A stretch of 64,000 nt of DNA. Source: Chaetorhynchus papuensis. Lineage: Eukaryota; Chordata; Aves; Passeriformes; Rhipiduridae. The DNA is taken from the NCBI GenBank assembly GCA_013396525.1, contig VWYX01000013.1, positions 405,888 through 469,887 on the forward strand. The letters run 5' to 3'. Positions 38,593 through 50,349 of the stretch are shown here, piece after piece. The notes under the pieces are model-generated. The model was not told where the DNA came from, did no database searches, and saw only the letters and a program-made list of their open reading frames with translations. Position 1 is the first letter of the stretch. Each line of letters begins with the position of its first letter. The translations under genes and the position numbers were made by a program.

Positions 38593-39866
38593 TAAAGCAA
38601 ACCAGGAGTTAGTATAAGGAAAAGCAACTTTGTCATGAGGTGTAATAAATGTTCATTTGTTTACCGCTTTCTTAGCCTCAGTTTCTGCACAAATAAATCA
38701 GGGTAAATTGAGTATACTGCTGTAGCAGGGAAACCAAGCAGTAAAACAATTGTATATACTCTTTACCTGTGAAATTACCTGTAACACGCTTTCTGTTAGC
38801 ACAAATTAACAGCCACAAGAAGTAAGTTATTGTTCCTGTTTAAGCCTCGGCTTTCTGTGCGATCTGGTCTCGGTGGATGGCAGGCAGAAAAAGTGGCTCA
38901 CCTGAGCAAGCCACAGCTCAGCCCTGTGCTCCAGCTGGGTGGGATAAGCTGTTCCAAGGCCACAGTTCAATAGCAGACTGAATCTGGCTTTAGGGCTCCT
39001 GCTTCTAATCAAGAATGTTGCAGCTACATGATGATAAGCAATGATCCGGTACAAACATATTCTGCTAACTCAACGGTTTTCTGGGAATTTTGACAAGTCA
39101 ACATTATTGTCAGGCTTTATGCCAGATTGACTATTATCTGTTCGACTATAGCTGTCATGTAACCACTGTGGAGCATAAAGCTATCAGAGAGGCTATATTG
39201 TCTGCACCATCTAATTTGAGGGGAAAATGCAGTTGTGTTCTCATGTCTAATACAAATCAATTCTGTATTGCAGTGCACAGCTCCAGTATTAATGGTTATG
39301 GAGCTATAGCTTGAGAACACACTCTTTTGGCTGTTGTCTCCTGGCTGGGTGTAGGCAGGATGAACATATATATTTTTTTGCAAAAGACTTTCAGCACTTC
39401 AAGCACTTGCATGCATACATACATGCTACAAAAGCATGGGGATAACATAACATTCTGGAAATTTGAGTGAGTGGTGTCTTGGGTTCATTGTTATTCATTG
39501 CCTTTTATCCTGTGGTCTTTCTGCATTCATCACACCAGTCCACTCTATGTATATGTCACATGTGCATAGCGACAAAAAAGATGGGTAAACATAAGAATGA
39601 AAATATGGTCATTATTTCAGTAGAGTTTAGAAATTAATACTCTGAAACTGTTGGGTTCCCTCTGTTACTATTAGGAAAAGGCAACTTTTATGTTGCAACA
39701 GGTAATTTTTTATATCAATGTACCATAACAATACTTGGATAATACCCTGAAAATCAGTAAATAGAAAACACTTACCTTTGGCTGTGATTCATTATGCTTG
39801 ATCTAAAGGACAGTATGCTTTCCCTCCTGTTTACACTCAATTTATTTCTGCTTGTGTTGCAGACAA

Positions 39867-39882
39867 CATTACAGCTGTAATG
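39867..39882. repeat. 16-bp palindrome centred on an E-box
   Basis: CATTACAG is followed directly by CTGTAATG, so the centre is CAGCTG, the classical E-box read by bHLH factors. The flanking CAACA at 39864-39868 and TGTTG a few bases past the right arm extend the dyad with a bulge. About one 16-bp palindrome is expected by chance in this length, so functional meaning is unproven. Confidence 0.6.
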
Positions 39883-41159
39883 CAGTGTTGTTTTTGCTAT
39901 CTGAAGTGATACATATCTGTATAACATGTCAGGCTGAGACATTTTTAAAGCATCAAATTGAGTCAAACATTAACTGCGTAGTTCTTCCAAGGTAGTGATG
40001 AAATTTACAGTGCAGTTTAAGTTACTGAGTGGTCAAGACTTTTGCTTCAGAATTTGTATACAAAGAAGGTAATAGAGATGACTGACTAAATGTGGTAAAG
40101 AGGATTTGTCAAAGCAAATATTATGTGTGGTAAGCCCATGAGTATAGCATTCTTTAGAAATGTTCTATGGAAAGTGTTATTAAAATCTAGATTTATAATT
40201 TTTCTTGAGTACCACATCATTGTAGGAAGTGACGTCCAGATCTTGCAGATGATGAAGAGCTTTATTTTCTCCATCTCTCCCTAGCAATTCTGAAACATCA
40301 GATATGCTTTCAGCTTTAATAGCATCGTATCTCCATGGCTTTCCCCCTTCCCCCTCCTTTTTTTTTCTTCCAAGAAAAGGCCCTGGAATGAAATCTGGTC
40401 TCTGATGTAATTTTTACATGTTCTCCTTTCCTCTGTAGTATAACCATGGTTTATTTGCAATTTAATCTTTTTCTTTCCACGGCTCACTTTATTCTAATTT
40501 GGGGGACAGGGATGTAAGAAGAATGGCGCAAATGGGGAATCGAACAGTTATGAGACCTCCTGAATGGCCAATGGAAATTATAGAGACTGATTTCTGCAGG
40601 CTTCTAGCAGTCATTTTCATTCACTTGGTGTTCCTGCCTTGAGTTCTTCTAGACTGAAACAGGAACAGCATATCTAAACACTATAAAATGATAAGCAGGC
40701 ATAAAATGCACTGGTGTACACCCATGCACCTGCATGTACATACACACATGTGTATATATAAATTAATTTTCCTCCCTTGGGACTCTATAGCTATCATCTT
40801 TGATGTGCTTTAGCACTGGTAATCATGCAAATCATAAAATCACTGAACTTTTTTTTCCTCACACCACCTAAATTTATTTAGTTCTTATTTATAATAATTA
40901 AATATCAGCTGCATTCTGCTTGACTAATTTTAACCAAAATTCATATATGATGCATAACAGTGTTTTGGCAGAAGAAAAGAGTTCACATTTTTATGTGAGA
41001 GGTCTAGGTAGTTTCAGTTGGTTAAAAGTTGGAAAGATATCTGTATGTCTTCTATGTATTTGGAATAGAAACTCTTATATTTTGACTGAAAGGTGCAAGG
41101 CTGGTACATGTATTTCTCATTTCCCTAGTGTATTTGTGAAGCGCAAATTATACTGAATT

Positions 41160-41285
41160 ACAGAATATTCTGAGTTGGAACGGACCCATTGAGTCCAGCT
41201 CAAGAGAATGGCCTGTACAAGATTTGAATCCGCATAGCCAGGGCATTATTAGCATCATCCTCTGACCAACTGAGATAATCTCAGG
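41160..41285 (-). mobile_element. SINE with tRNA-Ile-derived head and CR1-like tail (TguSINE1-like)
   Basis: Read on the minus strand, 41285 to 41209 follows a tRNA-Ile(AAT) gene: CTCAGTTGGTCAGAGGATGATG (A-box region), the anticodon-loop word CTAATAA, and a B box GGATTCAAATC where the tRNA has GGTTCGATCCC. It ends GTACAGGCCA where the tRNA has GTACGGGCCA. It continues at once (41203 to 41160) into GGACTCAATGGGTCCGTTCC and AACTCAGAATATTCTGT, which is the CR1 LINE 3' end that CR1 reverse transcriptase recognises. This head-tail fusion is the architecture of the tRNA-Ile SINEs known from passerine birds. Many substitutions in the tRNA part show an old, inactive copy and exclude a working tRNA gene. 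Confidence 0.85.
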
Positions 41286-44200
41286 ATCAAAGCAGGAGTC
41301 ATCTTTAAAATTGATGGTCTTAAGGTTTCATGATGAAGTATGAGAGCTTCCAAAAATTGTGGTGTAAAGTTGATGATAACTTAAATATTCTTTTTTTTTT
41401 CCAGTTTGTATTTTATTTTAGGAGCAGTTGATTTTTCTATTGGCAGACTATGAATTAAATAGGAATTTATTTTCAGAAATCCATTATCTCTTCCTGAGAA
41501 AATTATAGGTTGTCATCTAAGTGTCCAAAAAATGCTCTTTGATTAAAAGGCCTACAGTAAATATCAGGGTTACATACTTCCAGTTTATGCTAGAGAGCCT
41601 AACTGTATAGAGTGAGGATTCACTTTCAGTGGGGGGGCTTTTTTTAATATATTAACAAAAATTACTGTCTACCAAAGTTATTTGCATGGAACTCTAGGAC
41701 CATTTTTTTCATTGCAATGCCTCCATTCGAAAGCCAGAGTAGAGACAGCTATTAAGAAATATGTTAATGGAAAATTGGGATGTAACTATAGCCTTTAATA
41801 AGTAATCTTGAGTACTTTGCAAAATGGATAATATTCTTAGCTAGAAACAAGAGGAAAATACACTATTAAAAGAGGAAAAAGGCTTCCACTGAACCGAAGG
41901 TAATAAATTCAAAACTATCTTTATTTATTTAAGAAACAAATATGTGGAAAAATCACAGAAAATCATGTTTGAAAGTAACAGTAAGAAGGATTTTGTCCAT
42001 TTCTTTGTTGTAATAACATTACAGCAAGCACACATGAATGTCTCATGTTTGCATTAATGAAAGGAAGCATTATTGGGAGAAATAAAATATATGACAAAGT
42101 GGCACATATCAATGAATCTTGCTTCCTGGTTCTAACAGTATTTACTCTGAACTTTGAGGTTCAGTGGTATTCAACATAATGAAGCTATTTTCTTCATCTT
42201 TTGCAGCATTAATCAGTGGGAAAAATAGGCAGACTTAGATAAATTGCAAGCATATCTGCATCCATCTACCAGCAACCTTTATAGTCTTATCCCATTGTAC
42301 CTGTTTCAAACAAGTTGTAATATAGCCAAGATAAAACTCTATTTGCATATACATGTATAATTCATTTGTACAGTAGACAGATGCCAGCATTCTTAGCTGA
42401 GTTTTAAACAGTAACCATGCTTAGATGTGGTGTTGGAAGGTATTGCAAATTTGCATCTATATGTTTTCTTATCAAATATATGCCTTCTGTAATTTCAGAG
42501 CTTGAGCATCCCTAATCTTTTGACATTTTTGTGTGGAACTTTAAGGACACAGTATTACATGGTGGTTTAGCCTAATACAGGCTATATTGGTAGGAGCATT
42601 ATTGAAAACAGTATTCCTGCTGAATTCTGTATAAGTAGCAATGTGAACAGATATATAGTATTTTAATCAAATATTTTTCTTGTATGTTGTGCTATGGGTT
42701 TTTTGGTGGTGTTGAATAAACAGGAGGGGTGGGTATTTGGGTTAATGCGTGTTCAAACTACTGTTCTATTCTTTAGTCTTGCCTTTGGTTCTTTAGTAAT
42801 AATGCTATCTTGACAGATTGTGCTTTTAAATTTAAAACAAACAGGCCTTTTGTTTGGATACTAAATGTGCTCTGACTTTTCTGTACTCCTAGGGTGCTCT
42901 GCCTTCTACTGTCTGTGTGTTATGCCATTTAGTTTCTCTTTTGGAACCTGAAAATACTACTCTGCAATGTTTTTCTATGTTCAAACTCAGATTCTGTAAT
43001 CTGACTTGATGTCTAAAGCCTTGGGTCTCTTGAGAGAAGCACTGTGAGTGGTATTGCTCTATTTATCTGTGTTGGTCAGTGTGTGTTATCAAGGTCCTTA
43101 CTTGCAAAGTGGCTTGCAATTCTTAATGTAGGAAGATATTTTATGTTATAGGTTGGAGTTTTTTTAAGAAAAATCCTCAGTTGTGGCAATGTAGAGTGAT
43201 GTAAATACTGACTAGACATCCAGCCTCAGATAATTTCCAAGTGTGAGAATTATGAACTTAACCATATTAAAAATGCAAAGTTTTTAAGAACATCAGTAGC
43301 TCAAAACAGAGTAGAAAAAGAGGTAAATATGTGAATGTCCCAATTACAACTATGAAATGTGTCGTGTATGAACTTACCTGATTGTAGTAGTTAAATCTGT
43401 GACTCTCAGCCTGTTGTTTTCCCAGATTTTTTTCAAATATACCTTTTAAGGGTGTGTTTAAATACACTTGTATGGTCTGTTTGGTTGTTTCGGTTTTTTC
43501 TTTTTTTGGGGTGGGGGGTTTGGTTTTTGTTGTTGTGTTTTGGACTTTTTTCTTTTTTAATACAGCTATCATTTTTTCCTTAACTGAAGAGGTTCTTTTT
43601 CTCAATAAATGCTGACTCTTATATAGAAGTACTCCAAGCTGACAAAAAATGCTATTGTTTCCAAATTATTGTTTTACCCTTGGGAAAATGTCTTCAGATT
43701 TGGTTTTTTATTATTGTATGTATTAAGCTTGATGTTGGTGTGAGTCAGATTAGTGCAAAGTATGGTAGGAGATAGAGATTAATATACTATATCCATGCAA
43801 TTCAAGATGTTTTTAACAAATAGGTAAGGCAGCTTTTACTTCACTTGCATTTGTTCCTCCTGAAAGAGTTGCATTTTAGTGCTATTTCTAACAAAGCTAC
43901 ATCTGCTTTATATTCAGAGTGTTCAGAAATACCAGCAAAATTGCTTTTTGTAATCCTCTAAAATACTGATGCTTGTGCTAAACCCCCGTCTGTTTGTTTA
44001 CTGGAGACTCATCAGGCCAGGTACAGATGCTGGTTCTACAAGATCTTCCCTAGAGTGGAGTTTTAATTAAAACAACTCTTTTTACCCCAGCTGTCTGTGC
44101 AACCCATATGAAAAGCAGGAAGCTTGTTTTTAGAGAAGAGTTGAATGTTTAGCTTGTTCCAAAGTCTATAACCACAAAATGAAGCTTTGAATTTTCTACT

Positions 44201-44702
44201 TCTCTGAAGTCTGTCCTCCCTTACCAGTTAGCGCTGTCTGTTTGCAGAAGTCACTTCAGCAATTTCTAAAGCTTGCTTTCTTCATGTATGTTTCACAATG
44301 CCTATCAATTCCATTCAACTTGGAAATATTTTGCAGGAAAATTTTTAAGATTGTTTTAATCTAACCCCTACTTTACAGATAGGAGGTGCTGTATAACTTC
44401 AGCTACAATAATTTTTGGGTTTTTGCCCCTTGCCGTATGGAGTAATATCTCAGATTCTAATTCTTACTGAGTCAAAACTTTCTTCAAGCTGGAAGGTAGT
44501 TGAATACTGACTTGAAAATGCACCTTGAAAAGTGGAAGATGGCTCAATGAAAAAACCCAACTAAACAAATAAACAAAACAAAAGAAACCCCCCAAAAACA
44601 CTGTTTTCTAGGTAATGCAAATTTGAAATCCCTTCTACCTGTCCTCAGTATTACTTCATAGAGAGACCTGAGTTGAACTGTGTCTTCTGGTCTGAACCAA
44701 AC
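41286..44702. other. Unique AT-rich non-coding DNA, no gene seen
   Basis: No recognisable exon or transposon. A G/T-rich low-complexity tract (43483-43556) and an A/C-rich tract (44551-44602) are the only low-complexity features of note. A 112-codon minus-strand frame at 43267-43605 is Lys/Thr-rich because it crosses the G/T tract. Confidence 0.6.
43483..43556. repeat. G/T-rich low-complexity tract
   Basis: About 74 bp composed mostly of G and T blocks, including GGGGTGGGGGG near 43508-43518 and GTTGTTGTG. The C-rich strand resembles the A/C tracts elsewhere in the window. Confidence 0.7.
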
Positions 44703-45304
44703 AGTTCTGGTTTAATCCCAGCTGGCAACTATGTATCACCCATCTCCTTGCACATTCTTCTACCTCACCATAATGGGAGGGAAAATTGGAGTAGAATATC
44801 AGAAGAGTAAAAGTGAGAAGTTGTGAGTTGAGATAAAGACAGTTTAATAAGGAAAGCAAAGTCTGCACACACAAGCAATGCAGAACAAAGAATTCGTTCA
44901 GTCCTTCCCATGGGTAGGCAGGTGTTCAGCTATCCCCAGGAAAGCAGGGCTTCAACATGAATAATGATGTTTTGGGAAGGCAAATGCCATTGTTCCAAAT
45001 GTTCTCCTTTCCTCCTTGTTTTAGACTTTTATATGCTGAGCATGAGGCCAGAGGGTAAGGCTATCCCTTTGGTCAGGGGAAGTCAGTTGTCCGGTTCTGT
45101 CCTCTCCCCACCTCTTGTGTACCCCCAGTCTTACTGGTGGGGTGATTCAAAAATCAGAAAAGATCTTGACACTATGTAAGCTCCTCTCAGTAATAACAAA
45201 AACATTTCTTTTTTGTTAACACTGTTTTCAGGACAAGTCTAAAACATAGATCTATACTAGCTACTGTGAAGAAAATTAACTCTACCCAAGCTACAATTGG
45301 CACA
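44703..45304 (+). mobile_element. Solo LTR of an avian endogenous retrovirus
   Basis: About 602 bp matching a very widespread bird LTR. The 5' end CTGGTTTAATCCCAGCTGGC corresponds to the family start TGTGGTGGTTTAACCCCAGC. The middle has GAGTTGAGATAAAGACAG then TTTAATAAGGAAAGCAAA, then CCAGGAAAGCAGGGC, then a TATA-like TTTTATATGC at 45027-45036. The 3' part has GCTACTGTGAAGAAAATTAA and ends TTGGCACA. The flanks CAAAC (44698-44702) and GAAAC (45305-45309) agree at 4 of 5 bases, as expected for an aged 5-bp target duplication. There is no internal retroviral sequence on either side, so it is a solo LTR left by recombination. The 71-codon frame inside is not a gene. Confidence 0.88.
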
Positions 45305-45686
45305 GAAACCTAGGTAGCCCAAATTCCTAAAGTCCTTCATTTCCCAAATCCCATCTGATCTTCTACCCCTCCTACTAATGCTAACCTTCTGTTTGCTCAG
45401 CCCCCGCAGTTAAGCACAACAGGCGAACTTGTCCTCAAAATGTTTACCACAAAAATGGATTACTGCAATGCTACTGAATACCTGTGTTCCCTGTCATCTT
45501 TCAACTGCTTTTACAGTGCTGTCTTCAATTCTAAAAAACATGTGTGAGAAAATTTCTAGTTACCACACCATTAATTATGTCCACTTCAGAAGTTATGGAC
45601 TTTAAATAGTGTCTGCTTCACCATCAGTTTTTATGCTTTGACTGCAGACTGTGGGTCTGCCTAATGCATTTTCCTCCTTTCTTTTT

Positions 45687-45703
45687 GGGGGTGTGGGGGG
45701 GGG
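45687..45703 (+). repeat. G-run (G5-TGT-G9)
   Basis: Five G, then TGT, then nine G. It is G-rich but lacks four separate tracts unless the nine-G run is split, so it is a weaker quadruplex candidate than the one at 48.7 kb. Confidence 0.7.
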
Positions 45704-48700
45704 CATGATGATGTTAGTGGTGAAGTTAGTTTGAAAAATCCTCCTCCCAAATGTTTCGTTCTATTCTACTCAAAGCCATACCTGTCCTGCTGTATTAGCG
45801 ATGGATCTGCAGTTCCTTTGTAACTGCTGTTCCACAAATCCTACGTGACCGCTATTTGCCTTTGGTCTTTTTACCAGAGATGAATGGGAGTTGCATGTGT
45901 CATCTATAAACGCTTTTCTACTCCTTAGGAAAACTACTCCTGCTTAGTTGCTTTATGGCAACGAGTTGGCAGGTAGCTTAAAAACCGTGCTAAGCATATT
46001 TTCAAATTAATTATTTATTTTATCATTCCTGTCTATAATAGCTGTGCTGAAATATCATGCCCTTATGAGTCCGCAAGGCTTAATACAAAGGAAGACAGAC
46101 AGTAGGGCAGAACTGCTACAGCTGTTGCACTGCCTTAGACTGCCATAGAACCACACCTTGTGTTCAGCACCATGTATTAACAGTGAACAGTGAGTGATCT
46201 GGTTCAAAATACCAAGCTTGGGGATTTTTGTTGGTTAGGTGGTTTTTTTTTATTTGCATACGCTGTAAGCTGGATAATGAGATAAACTCAGGTATAGCTA
46301 CAGCAGATGAGAGAACAATAAGCTGCAGCATTGAAGGTTGGTCTGCAGTATCTTAAAGACAAAATATTGTGGAAAAACTGGTTCCCCCTTTCCTTTTGAA
46401 AAGGAAGACAAAGAAGAGGGATGGACTTGGCAGTTATTAGTGAAATGAGGTTTTGTTTTCCTTCTCACTTGGAAAACCTACTCAGTGTTTGATCCCTACG
46501 TGTGGTCAGGACTTGGTGCCTCACCTTATTGACCCTCATGCAAATTGACCCTCGGCCTGGTGTTCCATAGTCCTAGAAAAGAGCAGGATTGTTGTCATCT
46601 GGTTCTGAAGGTCATGCTTTGTGCAGAAAGAAACTGTTTCCAGTCCTTGCTTTCAGCATATGCTCTTCATTTGGTAATTCACATGAAGAATGTGTTTGCA
46701 ATCGCTGCACTTGTGCCAGTTACTTGAAAAATCCTGAAAACACAGCTGAACAAGAATCCAAAGCCCCTAAACATGTACAGCATTTCTAAATAAGTTTTTG
46801 TGGATAGAACTTGAGATCCTGCAGACCCCTGGTCACCCAAGAATGTGAGGAATCGTGCTCTCCTAAGGAGTATTGTAATGGGATGTTGAGGAGGTACTTA
46901 TGTTCTTATGTTCTCCCTCAGTTCCTCCTAATCGACCAGTTTTTGACTTCTACAAAATTAGAAAATTAATTTCCCATGGAGCATAACTTGATGCATTTGT
47001 CTTATGTGTAGGAAATACAGCATTTTATTCAAATTTATCTCCTTTAGTTTGGTTTGGTTTTTGAGTAGCTATGCTGAGAGTCATTCCTTAGATGCTTAAG
47101 ATCATATGAAGAAAATGTAATTTTTTCTTAATTTTAGGTTTTTTGGGCTTTAAATTTGAAAAGAAAATATTTTTCACTTCTTCTGCACTTGTGGAACAGA
47201 ATCAGTGTTTGTATACAATGCTTTTAAAACCATTTCTGCAAATCAAATTGCAAGAAAATCCCTGAATATTTCTTGGTTAGGAAGGTTTTTAAGCTTTTTA
47301 TGCATAAGCAAATACCATTTGTAGATTTTTTTTTTTAATTTTCAAAGCAAGATTCATACACTAGAGACATAGGGCAGTGCTCTTTCAGCCACACACTTCA
47401 GCAAGTTTAGCATGATTCCTACAGCAAAAATATAGCAGAGGTTATGAACCCTCTTAAGTACTGTCCAGTGTGTATTATTTCAGATTTTAAATAACAAAGG
47501 TAGTTTAATTGCTTATTAAAAACATTTTAAACTGCCTGATTAATTCCCATGATAAAGAATTTCTCTAAAATTATTTTTCACAGAACCAAAAATGTAGAAA
47601 TTATTTACTGCAGGCTATAAAGTAATCACTAGAGAAGGTTTTTGAGTAGGCATTATCTATAAGGAAGCTGCTTGGACATTCTTTACACAAGCTTTTTTTA
47701 ACACAGAGTCTTCAAGATAGGCAAAGCATTGTCTTTGCTGTGTGGACCAGACTCTCTGAACAGAGACACTGCAAACACTAAGGTGTAAGAGTTCATGTAA
47801 TCATTTTTTTTCACTTCTGGATGTGTTCTTCTCTAGAGCAACTTGAGGAAAAAAAATAAATTTGGGGCAGGAGTTCTTGGAAGCAGAGCTGGGAACACAT
47901 GGCATTTTTAATATGTTCTGGTTCTCTGGTGACTTCAGGGACTGATTTTGCCTTCAATATCCATTTTGATTTTATTAAATTACTTTACTCTTGAAGACTG
48001 CTCTTTCCCTTTAGCTGCAGGTGGAAACACATGCTGCAGTAAGTCCAGATCCTATCCATGTCTCTAATAGAAATATTTTCACAGCACCTTCATGGTCCTA
48101 CCCCTGCACTTTTGAAATTCCTGACAGCATGTTTAGCTAACTCCCTTACCAATCCTCAGCCAGGTAGGTGAGGGAAAACATATTCTCAAGCTGCTGAGGG
48201 ATCCTGCAGGCTAACCAGCAACCTGAGCACTAGAGCTGGCTCTCAAGCTGCTCCTCAGCAGAGGCTGCCTGTTCACCTGGTGATGGGGAAAATTCCAGAC
48301 CATAAATATTCAGTATTTGTTAAAAAAAGGGGTAAATGTTCTGAACAGCTATGGAGAAGTTCAAATAGAATGATTGTAGAATCCTCACTTTCACAGGTTA
48401 AAAATCCCAACTCTAAAGTAGCACCTAATAAAGCCCTTATTTTTTCAACTCAGCCTGTTTAATGCTACGAATAAATGTGCAGAATACATGCAATAAGTGT
48501 GTATATGTATAAATATATTTTAATCTACCACTACTGCGATCACCAAGTTGCATAATGTACATGTTTTAGAGACAAGATTTCACTTCAGAAGAACACTGAA
48601 GACCTTTGAGAGGAATCTTTAGTGCACTCTACTAAGTGACTAACTCTACATTGGGGCTATTTCAGAAATCCACCAGAATTTATTGTATGAAACCCAGTTT

Positions 48701-48727
48701 GTTGTTTAAAGGTCTGTAGACTGATTA

Positions 48728-48756
48728 GGGCATTTGGGGGGGGCAGGGGGTGGGGG
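48728..48756 (+). other. Canonical G-quadruplex motif
   Basis: Four G tracts of 3, 8, 5 and 5 bases (48728-48730, 48736-48743, 48746-48750, 48752-48756) are separated by loops CATTT, CA and T. This satisfies G3+N1-7 four times. The very short second and third loops favour a stable parallel fold. No promoter or gene is visible next to it. Confidence 0.8.
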
Positions 48757-50327
48757 CAGGAAGGCAAAATAATTTTTTGGATTCGTAAAGCAAAGAGATG
48801 CATACATACTGTTAGGGTGAATAAATTAATTAATTTTGAAAGCAATGTGTTCCTAAGGATTGGTTCTTTCTAGACATAGACATTGCTACTAATGACATCT
48901 ACTCTTTTGTTTCTAAATTCTGGCTACACAAAGCTTCCAACTGTTGGAGAACCTGGAAAAATCAACTCGAAAAGCACTTTTTTCTTTTTCAGTTTGCATT
49001 CTTATGTTTAGCTTACATTAATTTTTTAGTTTGGTTCTGTTTCTCAACTACTTACTTATGTTCATGGAGAAAAGCACTGGGAATTTTGCATGAGTAAGTA
49101 GAACTTCTAGAATATTTGTAGTTGTCTACAGATAAATCACTTTTAATGTGCTGAAATATTGCTAGAATTTTATGGTTAATAAAGTCAGGTTAAGGAATTT
49201 TAAGTGACTCAAGCAAAATAAATTAGTAGTTACAAGTTGTTTTTCATCATGTTTTGATGGATCCTAATTATGATCTCTATACAAAACTGTCCTAGAAAAT
49301 TTTTGCTTCTGACTTGAAACATAGTTACTACAAACCATGAAACAACTGTGTATTTGGATAACTGGAAGACTTTTACAGAAACAATGATCCCGGTTTCAGT
49401 GCTTGCTAATGATTAGGTGTTTTTTAATTACAGTGCAATGTTCAACGTTATTAGATTTTGTAGCTGTGTGTGAATGTAAGTTTTGTTTCAGTGGAGGGAA
49501 CAGAAGATTTGTGTACAAACTCCTTTTAATAGTCTGCATTTCAAGGTCAATTTACTGGGAAGACAGTAATAAGTTAACAAAATATGAAAATCTAAATGTT
49601 ATGTAAATGAGTTGGTAAAAATTGAGAATGTAATGGTCTCTTAATTTCAGTTCTAAACTGACCATTTTAAATTTCTCATTTATACCTTCTCCACAGTGGA
49701 GTTGAACAGAATATTTTAAGATTTTTTTCGTATGTTTGATTTATGTCCTTACTTTTGCAGTATGGACAATTTTTTTTTGTTGGTTGATTGTTTCCTTGTG
49801 TAATTTGGGGTAGACTTTTAGTTCTTGGGTTTATTCGTGGTTTGTGGGGTTGGTTTTTTTTTTTTTGTCACGAGATTATTGTATCAAAATAGGTAAAACA
49901 ATATTTTTTTCTGTAATGCTAATTTTTCTAGAGTTTTATTTAGTTTCTGCGTATTGTGCCATTATTTATCTTGATCAGCTATGCTATTTGGTGTCATAAG
50001 AAAATACAAACTTATCATTCGGGGAATCTGATAATAGCTACTTACAGAGATGTAAACTGAGACTTCTGTATTCTGCAGAGTCAAGGCTGTGTCTATGGGT
50101 GTGTGTACATCAGCATTTCCAGGCATGTTCTTGTGAACCTCTTCACTTAAGACATCTTGACTTGTATCCCAGAGCAGTCATGGAGAGATGGCTGGACTCC
50201 CCATAAAGAAAACTCAGCCACAAACAGAGCTGTGCCTTCTGGGAGCAGAGGAAATGTGCTCCAGCCTCTGCTGGGCATTCACACACAGCACCAGGCTCAA
50301 CTGGTCTGGGGTAAACCCTCCTGAATC

Positions 50328-50349
50328 TTTTTTTTTTTTTTTTTTTTTT
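50328..50349. repeat. Poly-T run (T22)
   Basis: Twenty-two consecutive T bases, the longest homopolymer I noticed in the window. If it were a retroposon tail, the element would be on the minus strand and lie at coordinates above 50349. That sequence (50350-50520) is AT-rich and not recognisable as an mRNA or SINE body. Confidence 0.85.

Larger units (their letters stand above)
19012..41159. other. Long unique AT-rich non-coding stretch, no gene seen
   Basis: About 22 kb without a recognisable transposon or coding gene. Content I can point to: (CTG)5 at 19427-19441, T14 at 21553-21566, a possible small exon at 25116-25182, (GTT)7 at 26830-26850, T-rich tracts at 28147-28185 and 28284-28297, a GATA/TATC hairpin at 29281-29300, (TGAT)5 at 31219-31238, a 67-bp tandem duplication at 33711-33844, A12 at 35019-35030, an AGTATA-type short repeat at 36778-36834 and a hairpin at 38563-38592. 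Patches at 25640-25760, 25900-26160, 30400-30560 and 38990-39330 look like conserved non-coding sequence by eye, being complex and repeat-free with balanced composition. A 155-codon frame at 37430-37897 has no recognisable domain. Confidence 0.6.

Noticed and set aside
41209..41285. Functional tRNA-Ile gene
   Set aside because: Too many substitutions in stems and B box, and it runs straight into a CR1-like tail, so it is the head of a SINE.
43267..43605. 112-codon Lys/Thr-rich minus-strand frame
   Set aside because: An artefact of the G/T-rich low-complexity tract.
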